A stretch of DNA of 22,630 nucleotides from JBLHKW01 sp047618565 (GTDB lineage: Bacteria; Planctomycetota; UBA1135; GCA-002686595): assembly GCA_047618565.1 (NCBI GenBank), contig JBLHKW010000083.1:1-22630 (forward strand). Direction: 5' to 3'. Each line of letters starts with the position of its first letter. Within the stretch, counting starts at the first letter, position 1. This document shows positions 1 through 7,781 of this stretch, piece by piece. The notes under the pieces were generated by a model, which worked only from the letters and a program-made list of their open reading frames with translations, searched no databases and had not been told where the DNA came from. The position numbers and the translations under genes were made by a program.

Positions 1-23
1 GGTACGGTGGTAGAGTCATTCAT
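1..23 (-). CDS. Start of an unidentified gene, cut by the window edge
   Basis: A minus-strand ATG at 23-21 opens a frame reading M-N-D-S-T-T-V before the window ends. A GGAG Shine-Dalgarno sequence (minus strand, 34-31) lies 7 bases upstream, which is good spacing. The gene would be downstream of folE on the same strand, separated by about 280 bases that hold a long hairpin. Too little is visible to assign a function. It is called only on the start codon and ribosome-binding site. Confidence 0.4.
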
Positions 24-140
24 GGTCGGTCTCCGTTTCTTGAGGTTGGGTTAACGCCCCCCAAGCATGCAGCACCTCACGGTGACTGCGCCAGGAGATC
101 GGCCTTCTCACACCATCCGTGGTGAAAGTCACGGCGGGCT

Positions 141-304
141 GCTAGGAGCCTGCGCCACAGATCGCGAATCCCCGCTCGATTCCCCCGAACCGCCTGCCGG
201 CGTTGCCGGAACCCGCACATGGAGGCAACCATGGGTGGAACCCGGCGCCTTGTCAGTCGGCCCGGGGAAGCCGAGCGGGAATCCGCGACCCGTGACGCAG
301 ACTC

Positions 305-309
<5 letters not shown>
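141..309 (-). repeat. Long imperfect inverted repeat / extended hairpin after folE
   Basis: The arms at 141-190 and 260-309 are inverted copies, identical at 39 of 50 positions by direct base comparison. All 11 differences are transitions, and 10 of them (149, 155, 159, 161, 167, 170, 179, 182, 188, 189) give G-U pairs in minus-strand RNA; only 180/270 is a mismatch there. Pairing continues more weakly inward to about 198/252, and the centre contains further complementary blocks (for example CATGG with CCATG on the minus strand). The right arm includes the folE stop codon at 307-305. Minus-strand RNA could therefore form one hairpin of about 170 nt between folE and the next gene. It may be a 3'-UTR or small-RNA structure, or a decayed palindromic mobile element. 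It is far longer than an intrinsic terminator and has no U-tract. Confidence 0.7.
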
Positions 310-934
<625 letters not shown>

Positions 935-1275
935 CGCTTCGTTCCGTTAATATGGGGTTCCAGGCGATTCCAGAAGGCGATCGCCAGGTTCTCGGCCGTC
1001 GGGATGATGTCCTCAAGGAAGGGGACATCGGTGTTCAAGCACTTGTGGTCCACCGCATCGAAGATCAGCTCGCGCATCAGGCGCATCAGCACGGTGAGGT
1101 TGATGACCATTCCGGTACGCGCATCGACGGCCCCCTCGACGGTGACCGCGAGGCCATAGTTATGTCCGTGCATCGTGAAGCACGGACCGTAGAGCTCACG
1201 GTTCTCTTGCTCCGACAGTTCGGGGCTCGCGAGCCGGTGGGCAGCTGAAAATTCCTCGCGGTGGGTGATCTGCAC

Positions 1276-1539
1276 AGCATTCCCCTGGGTAGTTGCGGTC
1301 GAGGGTCATGGACCCTGACCGGTCCCGGTGGCGCGCAGCACTCTAATCGGAGGGGGAACCTGCCGCCAGCGTGAGCCTGCCCGGACGCCGCCGAATGCGC
1401 GTTCCGGTCATTCAAGGCCGTGAACGGAAAAGGATGCCTGGTCGGATAACCCAAAAACCTCCGAATCTGTCGCTTTTTTCCAGTCGGAAGTCGCGCGGTT
1501 CCCGGCTTAGGGGGTTGGCTCAGAAGGAGTATCCCAACT
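1276..1539. promoter_or_regulatory. Divergent intergenic region, queD-like gene / DUF2203 gene
   Basis: These 264 bases separate divergently transcribed genes and must hold both promoters. I see no convincing -35/-10 pair on either strand. A small perfect stem, AGGGTC at 1302-1307 with GACCCT at 1311-1316 around a 3-base loop, lies in the leader of the queD-like gene. A T-tract at about 1471-1478 and an AAGGAG ribosome-binding site at 1524-1529 belong to the plus-strand side. Confidence 0.4.
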
Positions 1540-1899
1540 ATGAAAAATACCTACGATCAATCACGTGCCGAGCAGCTGGTTCCGCTGCTCGAAGTCATCG
1601 TCGCCGAAATCGTCGACAGAACGCGCCGCGCGAAGGACCTGGAAGGAAAGCGCGAGCCACATGCCGAAGGCTCACGCCCAAGTTCGTCAGAACTCGAACG
1701 GCGAGCGGCCCTGGCAGTACAGCGCCGTGGCATCCAGCTCTCGATCCGTGAGCTCGAGTGTCTTGGATGCGTGGTCGACGAGCAGGACCTGACCCGGGTC
1801 TACATCCCGGGAACGGACGGCAAGATGAAGCGCGGCTTCTCCTGGCAGAGCGGTGAGAAAAGTGTCCGCGTCGTCACGGCCCAGCCGGGCAAGGTCTGA
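1540..1899 (+). CDS. DUF2203-like small protein of unknown function
   Basis: This 119-residue soluble protein has no signal peptide. It has an N-terminal helix with the pattern Y-D-Q-S-R-A-E-Q-L-V-P-L-L, a charged middle likely to be coiled coil, and a C-terminal part running from V-D-E-Q-D-L-T-R-V-Y-I-P through G-F-S-W-Q-S-G-E-K. That order resembles DUF2203 proteins (helical pair, then a short strand segment ending near W-x-x-G-E), whose function is unknown. The ATG is supported by AAGGAG at 1524-1529, 10 bases upstream. The gene is monocistronic: the upstream neighbour is divergent and a strong hairpin follows 28 bases after its stop codon. The family assignment is by pattern only and is moderately secure; the coding status is secure. 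Confidence 0.7.
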   Translation: MKNTYDQSRAEQLVPLLEVIVAEIVDRTRRAKDLEGKREPHAEGSRPSSSELERRAALAVQRRGIQLSIRELECLGCVVDEQDLTRVYIPGTDGKMKRGFSWQSGEKSVRVVTAQPGKV

Positions 1900-1927
1900 G
1901 ACCACCGGAACTGCCTTGAAACAGCTG

Positions 1928-1963
1928 CGGGCCGCTCCCCTACCTTGGAGGGGGAGCGGCCCG
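1928..1963. terminator. Bidirectional terminator-like hairpin between convergent genes
   Basis: A perfect 13-bp GC-rich stem (1928-1940 with 1951-1963) surrounds a 10-base loop. It lies 28 bases after the stop of the DUF2203-like gene and 37 bases after the stop of the convergent EF-hand gene. The downstream T-tract is weak on both sides (CTATTT on plus), so termination efficiency is uncertain, but position and stability fit a shared terminator. Confidence 0.75.
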
Positions 1964-2000
1964 TGGTGCTATTTGGGTGGCAGTGAGCCAACCCGGACGA

Positions 2001-3308
2001 TCAACGCGTCTCGGGGCGACCGGTCGGAGATCCGGGCGCGACGCTGTCATCGCTGTTCGGGAAGGCAACGGGCGGGGTCGAGGGGATGAAGAACGGCACC
2101 TCGGTGGTGTCGCTGAACGCACCCTCCGACTGCTTCTCGACCTGGACCTGCAAGGCGGGCAACCCGACGGGGGCGGAGCCGACCGTCCCACGCTCGAGAT
2201 CCTGGTCGTCAGTCGTGTCCGTGGCCGGGCTCGCCTCGACCTCGGTCTGGACCGGGTCCGTGGCTGCCGGGGGCGCCGATCCCGCGTTAGGGCCTGCCAG
2301 GAAGCTGGAAAAGCCCTCGACGTCGGCCGGGAAGGCCAGACGCAGGAAGAAGGGCAGCGCCATCGCCATCGCGGCTTGATGCTCTCCAGCTCCCTCGATT
2401 CCGACCTCAAGGGGTTCGGCAAGATCGGCGTCGACCTGATCGCCGGCGAGCTCGTCCGTGGACGAGGTTTCGACCCGCGTCACGTCAAAATTCGGGATGG
2501 CCACGGAGGCCGACCCACGTGAGTCTCCGTCCGACAGGAGCATCTGCGGCCCGTCGGTCTCGGGGCGCGGCTCCTCCGCATCGGCGAAGGACTGGCCGGC
2601 GTCGAGCGCGGCGCGCGCGGCAGCGGGACCCGCTCGGTTGACGAGAGCCTTGCGAAGGAGCTGTGCCTCTTTCTCGGTCACGAAGGCGGACTCAAGCATG
2701 TCGTCGACCTCCGCGTTTACCCGGACCAGGGCCGGAACAGACTGCTCGAGGCCCATCCCACGGGGATCGCGACCCCAGAAGAACGAGCGGAAGTCATGGG
2801 TCACGGGCTTCGAGAAGGCCGCCTCCGCGCTCAGCCGCACCAGCAGCTTGCGGGCACGCGTGAGCGAGCTCGTCTTGTGCCGAGGGCCGGGATCGGGCGT
2901 GGCTTCGAGCTCGGCCCTTTCGACATCGGGCGTCGGCTCAATCGGGTCGACCTCGAGGTCGCTGACCTGCGGCCTGCGGGAGAGCGTCAGCGCGTGCAGG
3001 AGCGCGACCTCGTCCAGGAGATCGGCCTCCACGTCCTCGGCCGCCGCAACGAGCAGATGGTAGTAGTAGACGGAGAACTCATCGCGGGAGAAGCATTCAT
3101 CCCCGTCGGCGTCCTCTCCGTGGAAATGCTCCTCAGGGATCCCGACCAGGGTGGCCTCGTCGACACTGAGACTCTCGTCTCCGTCGTCATCGATGCGGTC
3201 GAAAACCGCCCGAGCGCGGCTCAGGGACCCGAGAATCGTGGATTCCTGGCTCGCAGCGGTGAAGCTGGTTCCCAGGGAGAGCGTGGCGAAAAAGACTAGG
3301 ACATTCAT
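2001..3308 (-). CDS. Secreted EF-hand pair protein, otherwise unknown
   Basis: The chosen start, ATG at 3308-3306, begins a typical signal peptide (M-N-V-L-V-F-F-A-T-L-S-L, then a likely A-A-S cleavage site near residue 20), giving 435 residues. The frame is open for 47 more codons upstream, but that stretch is not protein-like. Two calcium-binding EF-hand loops follow at residues 40-51 (D-D-D-G-D start) and 66-77 (D-A-D-G-D start), both with acidic residues at positions 1, 3, 5 and 12. The remainder is rich in Asp, Glu, Pro, Ala and Ser, with one hydrophobic stretch containing A-M-A-M-A-L-P-F-F-L. I recognise no further domain. It is likely exported and calcium-responsive or calcium-stabilised (inference). 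No strong Shine-Dalgarno is seen. It is convergent with the DUF2203 gene and divergent from the transketolase genes. Confidence 0.75.
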   Translation of the reverse strand: MNVLVFFATLSLGTSFTAASQESTILGSLSRARAVFDRIDDDGDESLSVDEATLVGIPEEHFHGEDADGDECFSRDEFSVYYYHLLVAAAEDVEADLLDEVALLHALTLSRRPQVSDLEVDPIEPTPDVERAELEATPDPGPRHKTSSLTRARKLLVRLSAEAAFSKPVTHDFRSFFWGRDPRGMGLEQSVPALVRVNAEVDDMLESAFVTEKEAQLLRKALVNRAGPAAARAALDAGQSFADAEEPRPETDGPQMLLSDGDSRGSASVAIPNFDVTRVETSSTDELAGDQVDADLAEPLEVGIEGAGEHQAAMAMALPFFLRLAFPADVEGFSSFLAGPNAGSAPPAATDPVQTEVEASPATDTTDDQDLERGTVGSAPVGLPALQVQVEKQSEGAFSDTTEVPFFIPSTPPVAFPNSDDSVAPGSPTGRPETR

Positions 3309-3574
3309 CTTGGCGGGCGCCTCGGCGGTGAAGGATGGGCGGACCCCCCGGTATCGGCCACCCAGGGCGAGGGACTGTGCTAGCACTTCAGAAACCCGGG
3401 CCAGGGGCGTAATTGGGCTCCAGGAAGGAGCTTGCGTCCCTGACAACACACCGGGAGCGCGACCGACTCAGCCTTTGGGATGACCGAGATTGCTCCGCGC
3501 GAGGGGGGTGGGTACAACCCCTCGGCAGGGATCCCTTTACCCCTTTCCCGTCCCCCCCCCGCCCTCTAGACGCC
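3309..3574. promoter_or_regulatory. Divergent promoter region with C-rich / G4-capable tract
   Basis: These 266 bases lie between the EF-hand gene (minus) and the transketolase operon (plus). They contain a 10-base palindrome GTGCTAGCAC near 3376-3385, a G-run (GAGGGGGGTGGG) at about 3501-3512, and a run of C-tracts from 3533 to 3564 including nine consecutive C at 3552-3560. On the minus strand these become closely spaced G-tracts able to form a G-quadruplex just upstream of the transketolase start. No clear sigma-factor hexamers were identified. Confidence 0.4.
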
Positions 3575-4558
3575 GTGCTCACCGTGCCCCAACCGACCGC
3601 CCCCCTCGCCCAGGGCGAGACCAAGAACATCGCCACCCGCGAAGCCTACGGCCACGCTCTGGTTGAGCTCGGCAAGGAGCGCGACGACATCGTTGTCCTG
3701 GACGCCGACCTGTCCGGGTCGACCAAGACCAAGGCCTTCGGTCAGGCGCACCCTGACCGTTTCTTTAATATGGGGGTCGCCGAGGCCAACATGATCGGCA
3801 CCGCCGCTGGCCTGGCCGCGATGGGCAAGACGGTCTTCGCCAGCTCATTCGCCATGTTCGCCGCGGGCAAGGCCTGGGAGCAGATTCGCCAGAGCGTCTG
3901 CGTACCGCAGCTCAAGGTACGCATCTGTGCTACCCACGCCGGCCTGACCGTCGGCGAGGACGGCAAGTCACACCAGATGCTCGAGGACATCACGCTCATG
4001 CGTGTCCTGCCCCACATGACCGTGCTGGTTCCGGCGGACGCCGTCGAGGCACGCCTGGCCGTGCGTGCGGCAGCTGACGTGGACGGCCCGGTCTACGTGC
4101 GCCTCTCACGCGCCTCGACCCCGGTCCTCTTCGACGAGTCCTACGACTTCAAGATCGGTCGCGGCAGCATCATGCGCGCGGGTAGTGACGTGGCCCTGAT
4201 CGCCTGCGGCGTCGAGGTCGCGGAAGCCCTCGGCGCGGCGGAAATCCTCGCAGCCCAGGGCATCGACGCGCGTGTGCTGAACATCTCGACGATCGATCCC
4301 ATCGACACGGAACTGATCGTTGCCGCCGCCGAACAATGCGGCGCGATAGTGACCTGCGAAGAGCACCAGATCCGGGGCGGCCTGGGAGATGCCGTCGCAA
4401 GCGTGGTCGGGCGCAACCATCCGGTACCGATCGACATGGTCGGCATGGACGGTGAATTTGGACAGAGCGGAACAGCGACCCAGCTGCTCGCCCATTACGG
4501 ACTGGACGCTGCCTCGATCGCCGCACGCGCCCTGAACATCCTCAAGAGGAAGAGCTAG
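3575..4558 (+). CDS. Transketolase, C-terminal subunit (split enzyme)
   Basis: This gene encodes the pyrimidine-binding and C-terminal domains of transketolase, a thiamine-diphosphate enzyme moving two-carbon units between sugar phosphates in the pentose phosphate pathway. About 327 residues fit the C-terminal half found in split transketolases. Recognisable are A-T-R-E-A-Y-G near the N-terminus, the F-F-N-M-G-V-A-E-A-N-M segment containing the conserved catalytic Glu, T-H-A-G-L-T-V-G-E-D-G, and the C-terminal domain ending at I-L-K-R-K-S. The start is uncertain: the frame is open back to 3413, but similarity begins near residue 10 of the protein starting at GTG 3575; GTG 3584 is also possible. 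No good Shine-Dalgarno is visible. The N-terminal half follows 3 bases after the stop codon, so the halves are co-transcribed, but in the reverse of the usual order. Confidence 0.92.
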   Translation: MLTVPQPTAPLAQGETKNIATREAYGHALVELGKERDDIVVLDADLSGSTKTKAFGQAHPDRFFNMGVAEANMIGTAAGLAAMGKTVFASSFAMFAAGKAWEQIRQSVCVPQLKVRICATHAGLTVGEDGKSHQMLEDITLMRVLPHMTVLVPADAVEARLAVRAAADVDGPVYVRLSRASTPVLFDESYDFKIGRGSIMRAGSDVALIACGVEVAEALGAAEILAAQGIDARVLNISTIDPIDTELIVAAAEQCGAIVTCEEHQIRGGLGDAVASVVGRNHPVPIDMVGMDGEFGQSGTATQLLAHYGLDAASIAARALNILKRKS

Positions 4559-4561
4559 CCC

Positions 4562-5395
4562 ATGGCACTCACATCAGAGCGGCGCGACGAGATCCGCAAA
4601 GTTGCGCTGCAGGCACGCCAGGACATCGTGCAGATGGTGCACGCCGCGGCGTGTGGCCACCCGGGCGGACCGCTCGGGATGGCGGACTTCATGGCGACCC
4701 TGTTCGTGGAGCACCTGCGCCTCGGTCCCGACAACCTGCACGCGCCGGACCGTGACCGCTTCATCCTCGGCAACGGGCACACCTGCGCCGGGTACTACGC
4801 GCTCCTGGTCCAGAAGGGCCTGATCCCGCGCGAGGAGCTCCTGAAGTTCCGCAAGATGGGCGCCATGCTGCAGGGGCACCCGCACCGCAGTGCGGACATG
4901 GGCATCGATTTCAGCACCGGTAGCCTCGGCAACAGCCTCTCGGTCGGTGTCGGCATGGCGCTGGCAGCCAAGATGAACGGCTGGGACGCGCGCGTCTACA
5001 ACACGTCCTCCGATGGCGAGAGCCAGGAGGGACAGATCTGGGAGGCCGCGACCAGTGCCGCGCACTACGGCGTCGACAACCTGACTGTTATCGTCGACTT
5101 CAACAACATCCAGATCGACGGCGTCATGCGCGACGTGATGGACGTGCGCGACCTGCGCGAGAAGTACGAGGCCTTCGGCTGGCACGCGGTCGATGTCGAC
5201 GGGCACGACGTGGATGCCGTGGACCAGGCGCTGTGCGACGCCAAGGAGGTCAAGGACCGCCCGAGTGCCATCATCGCGCACACGACCATCGGCCGCGGAG
5301 TCTCCTACATGGAAGGCCAGGCCAAGTGGCACGGCGTGGCTCCGAACGACAAGGAACTCGAGCTCGCCATGTCGGAGCTCGTGGCGCCTGCGTGA
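4562..5395 (+). CDS. Transketolase, N-terminal subunit (split enzyme)
   Basis: This 277-residue protein is the thiamine-pyrophosphate-binding half that pairs with the preceding gene to form transketolase. Seen in order are the A-A-C-G-H-P-G-G-P-L-G-M substrate/cofactor loop (residues 30-41), the G-N-G-H-T-C-A-G-Y-Y-A region, the L-Q-G-H-P segment, T-G-S-L-G-N-S-L-S-V-G, and the metal/cofactor motif S-D-G-E-S-Q-E-G followed by D-F-N-N. The cofactor motif usually starts G-D-G; here the first Gly is Ser, but the metal-ligand Asp and Asn are kept. The length equals the usual N-terminal half. It starts 3 bases after the C-terminal subunit, with a purine-rich AGGAAGAG upstream, and its stop overlaps the protease start (GTGA). 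Confidence 0.95.
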   Translation: MALTSERRDEIRKVALQARQDIVQMVHAAACGHPGGPLGMADFMATLFVEHLRLGPDNLHAPDRDRFILGNGHTCAGYYALLVQKGLIPREELLKFRKMGAMLQGHPHRSADMGIDFSTGSLGNSLSVGVGMALAAKMNGWDARVYNTSSDGESQEGQIWEAATSAAHYGVDNLTVIVDFNNIQIDGVMRDVMDVRDLREKYEAFGWHAVDVDGHDVDAVDQALCDAKEVKDRPSAIIAHTTIGRGVSYMEGQAKWHGVAPNDKELELAMSELVAPA

Positions 5396-6705
5396 CGGGA
5401 ACCGGTCGGACGTTCCTGCTGGGGCTGGCCGCGGGCGTGGTGCTGGCCACGCTGGCCTTCGAGTTCAGCACGCAGCGCCTGGAGCCCGACCTGCAGCACT
5501 ACCGCTCGGTTCGCGACTTCGCGCGCGAGTCCTTCGTGCGCGAGGTGTCCAACCAGGAGCTGCTCGACCATGCCCTGCACGGCATGCTGTCGAGCCTCGA
5601 TAGCTACTCTCGCTACTACGACCGCGACGAATCCGAGTCCGTCGCGCGCGAGACCGTCGGTCGCTACGTGGGCATGGGCGTCGTTTTCAGGGGTCCGATC
5701 ACCGATGGAGTCGTGCTCTTCCCCCTGGCCGATTCTCCAGGAAAGCGCGCCGGCCTGCGCGTCGGTGACCAGCTGCTCGAGCTGGACGGTCGCGCCCTGG
5801 CGGACTTCAGCGAGGCCCAGATCCGCACGCTGGTCGAGGCCTCGGAAGCGGTGCCAGTGGACATGCTGGTGGAAGGTCGCGACGGAGGGCAGCGTGCGCT
5901 GAAGCTACGCGCCGAGTCCATCGTCAACCCGACCGTGCGACACACGCGCATGCTCGATGAAGAGCGCGGCATCGGCTACACGTCGATCCTCTCGTTCAGC
6001 CAGGAGACGCCGCGCGAATTTGACGAGGCCTTCCAGTACCTCGCGCGGCGCGACATGAACGCCCTCGTGCTGGACCTGCGAGCCAACTACGGGGGCGTCC
6101 TGGAATCGGCCGTCGAGATCGCTCGACGCTTCATCGACGACGGTCTGATCGTGTCCACGGAAGGGCGCGGCCAGCCGATCATGCTGAGGTCCGACGCGGC
6201 CGAGGCCCTGCACGTGGGCTTCCCGCTGGTCGTGCTCGTGGATGGCGACTCGGCCAGCGCGAGCGAGGTACTCGCCGGCGCACTGCAAGATCACCGCGCC
6301 GCGATCATCACGGGCAGCCGCTCCTACGGGAAGGGCATGGTGCAGACCATCCGGCGCTTCGAGCGGGCGGGCGCACGGGCCAAGGTGACGAGTTCCTACT
6401 ATTACTCACCGACGCACCGCAACTTCGAACGCTCCAGCCACGCCGATGGCGCAGAGGGCGAACACGGGATCTACCCGGACCTCGTGATCGAGGCAAACGA
6501 TGGCGAACGGCGCGCGGTACACGCCTTCCTCGATTCCTACGGCGCCCCCCTGGAAGCGCTGGACGCGCTCGCCGCCTGGGAACGCGAGGTCGGGCAGCCG
6601 CTCGTGGGCCTGCCCCCCACCGACAAGCAGCTCGAAGCCGCCGTGGGTCTGCTCTCGGGTGAGCGGCCCGGTCCCTACGCGGTCTCCTTGAAGACGGAAC
6701 GCTAG
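5392..6705 (+). CDS. CtpA-like S41 carboxyl-terminal processing protease
   Basis: This is a periplasmic or membrane-anchored serine protease of about 437 residues. The GTG start at 5392 overlaps the transketolase stop by four bases; the frame is open upstream only as a shadow. Residues 7-25 form a signal peptide or membrane anchor. A Tsp/CtpA-type N-terminal helical region follows, with S-L-D-S-Y-S-R-Y-Y at 68-76. A PDZ domain lies at about 85-170 and the S41 catalytic domain at about 180-385. The serine is in D-S-A-S-A-S-E. Ser289 is the expected nucleophile because Lys314 (in S-Y-G-K-G) lies 25 residues on, the spacing known for the E. coli Tsp and D1-protease Ser/Lys dyads. Substrates are unknown. 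Its place inside a metabolic operon gives no clear functional clue. Confidence 0.93.
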   Translation: MTGTGRTFLLGLAAGVVLATLAFEFSTQRLEPDLQHYRSVRDFARESFVREVSNQELLDHALHGMLSSLDSYSRYYDRDESESVARETVGRYVGMGVVFRGPITDGVVLFPLADSPGKRAGLRVGDQLLELDGRALADFSEAQIRTLVEASEAVPVDMLVEGRDGGQRALKLRAESIVNPTVRHTRMLDEERGIGYTSILSFSQETPREFDEAFQYLARRDMNALVLDLRANYGGVLESAVEIARRFIDDGLIVSTEGRGQPIMLRSDAAEALHVGFPLVVLVDGDSASASEVLAGALQDHRAAIITGSRSYGKGMVQTIRRFERAGARAKVTSSYYYSPTHRNFERSSHADGAEGEHGIYPDLVIEANDGERRAVHAFLDSYGAPLEALDALAAWEREVGQPLVGLPPTDKQLEAAVGLLSGERPGPYAVSLKTER

Positions 6706-6712
6706 CAGGCCC

Positions 6713-7738
6713 GTGGTAAACTCCTCCGAGCTGGTCCTGGGAATCGAGTCGTCCTGTGACGAAACAGCGGCGGCGGTCGTGCGTCGCGGGCGCGACGTGC
6801 TGTCGTCGGTGGTCGATAGCCAGATCGCGGAGCACGCTCCGTTTGGCGGCGTCGTACCCGAGGTCGCTGGGCGCGCGCACCTGCGCAGGATCCTGCCGTG
6901 CATCGACCAGGCCCTGGAGGATGCCGGCGTCGACCTGGGTGACCTGGGCGCCATCGCGGTGACGTCTCGGCCGGGCCTGATCGGATCGCTCCTCGTCGGC
7001 CTGTCGGCGGCCAAGGCCCTGGCATTCACCCGCGGCCTGCCGCTGGTGGGCGTGCACCACATCGAAGCCCACGCCTTTGCCGCCACCATGGAGCTCGACG
7101 AGCCCGTGTACCCCTGCCTGGCACTGATCGTCTCGGGCGGGCACACCGCCCTCTACCGCGCTGAATCCGCCCTGGAGCTCACGCCCCTGGCCGCCACCCT
7201 GGACGATGCCGCCGGAGAAGCATTCGACAAGGTCGGCTACCTGCTCGGACTGTCCTATCCCGGGGGACCCTCGGTATCGGCCCTGGCCCAATCCGGAAAC
7301 CCGACGGCCATCCGCTTCCCACGCTACCGCTCCAAGAGCGGCGAGATCGGCTTCTCCTTCAGTGGGCTGAAGACCTCGGTCCTCTACCACCTGCGCGGCG
7401 GAGACGCTCTCGCACCGACCCCGGCCCCGGAGGAGATCCCGGACCGTGCCGACGTGGCTGCCTCCTTCGAGGCGGCCGTGGTCGACAGCCTGGTGACCAG
7501 CACGATCACCTGCGCCCGGCGCGAGGGCCTCGATCAGGTGCTCGTGGCCGGTGGAGTCGCGTGCAACCGGAGGCTGCGCGAGGAGATGGCCAGCGCGGCC
7601 GCAGCAACCGGCATCCGCGCCCATTTCCCCTCCCCGGCCTACTGCACCGACAACGCCGTCATGATCGCGGGGCTCGGATGGGAGCTGTTCAGCGCCGGGA
7701 AGCTGGCCGACTGGAACCTGGACGCATCAGCGCGCTGA
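6713..7738 (+). CDS. tsaD: tRNA N6-adenosine threonylcarbamoyltransferase TsaD
   Basis: TsaD transfers the threonylcarbamoyl group to A37 of tRNAs reading ANN codons, working with TsaB and TsaE. The 341-residue protein is full length. It opens with L-G-I-E-S-S-C-D-E-T, then P-E-V-A-G-R-A-H, S-R-P-G-L-I-G-S-L-L-V-G, and the iron-binding H-x3-H motif in H-H-I-E-A-H (His116, His120). It continues with S-G-G-H-T, the D-D-A-A-G-E-A-F-D-K-V nucleotide segment, G-G-V-A-C-N, and the C-terminal metal-ligand Asp313 in C-T-D-N-A. The GTG start at 6713 is 7 bases after the protease stop; only a weak AGG precedes it. tsaB and tsaE are not in the window. Confidence 0.97.
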   Translation: MVNSSELVLGIESSCDETAAAVVRRGRDVLSSVVDSQIAEHAPFGGVVPEVAGRAHLRRILPCIDQALEDAGVDLGDLGAIAVTSRPGLIGSLLVGLSAAKALAFTRGLPLVGVHHIEAHAFAATMELDEPVYPCLALIVSGGHTALYRAESALELTPLAATLDDAAGEAFDKVGYLLGLSYPGGPSVSALAQSGNPTAIRFPRYRSKSGEIGFSFSGLKTSVLYHLRGGDALAPTPAPEEIPDRADVAASFEAAVVDSLVTSTITCARREGLDQVLVAGGVACNRRLREEMASAAAATGIRAHFPSPAYCTDNAVMIAGLGWELFSAGKLADWNLDASAR

Positions 7739-7740
7739 TC

Positions 7741-7772
7741 CCGCGCTCCCGCGCGCGGTTCTCCGTTACACT
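7741..7772 (+). promoter_or_regulatory. Possible hairpin and -10 element before larB
   Basis: The short tsaD-larB gap holds a CCGCGC...GCGCGG stem (7741-7746 with 7753-7758) followed by TTCTCCGTT, then a -10-like TACACT at 7767-7772. The larB ATG is only 9 bases further on, and I see no Shine-Dalgarno. This could be a weak terminator followed by a promoter giving a nearly leaderless larB-carA transcript. No matching -35 is evident. Confidence 0.3.
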
Positions 7773-7781
7773 GGGCGCGGC

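Noticed and set aside
78..300. Fragments resembling cobalamin riboswitch boxes (GCCAGGAGA near 92; GGGAAGCC...AATCC near 266-283)
   Set aside because: The pieces are out of order, partly on conflicting strands relative to genes, and there is no full conserved core; the region is better explained by the inverted repeat.
3309..3449. 47-codon extension of the EF-hand protein
   Set aside because: A clear signal peptide begins at ATG 3308; an extension would bury it.
3413..3574. N-terminal extension of the transketolase C-half by 54 codons
   Set aside because: The sequence is C-tract- and Arg-rich, unlike any transketolase, and family similarity begins just after GTG 3575.
6308..7624. 438-codon open frame on the minus strand
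   Set aside because: It is antisense to the protease and tsaD, with no domain similarity and shadow composition.
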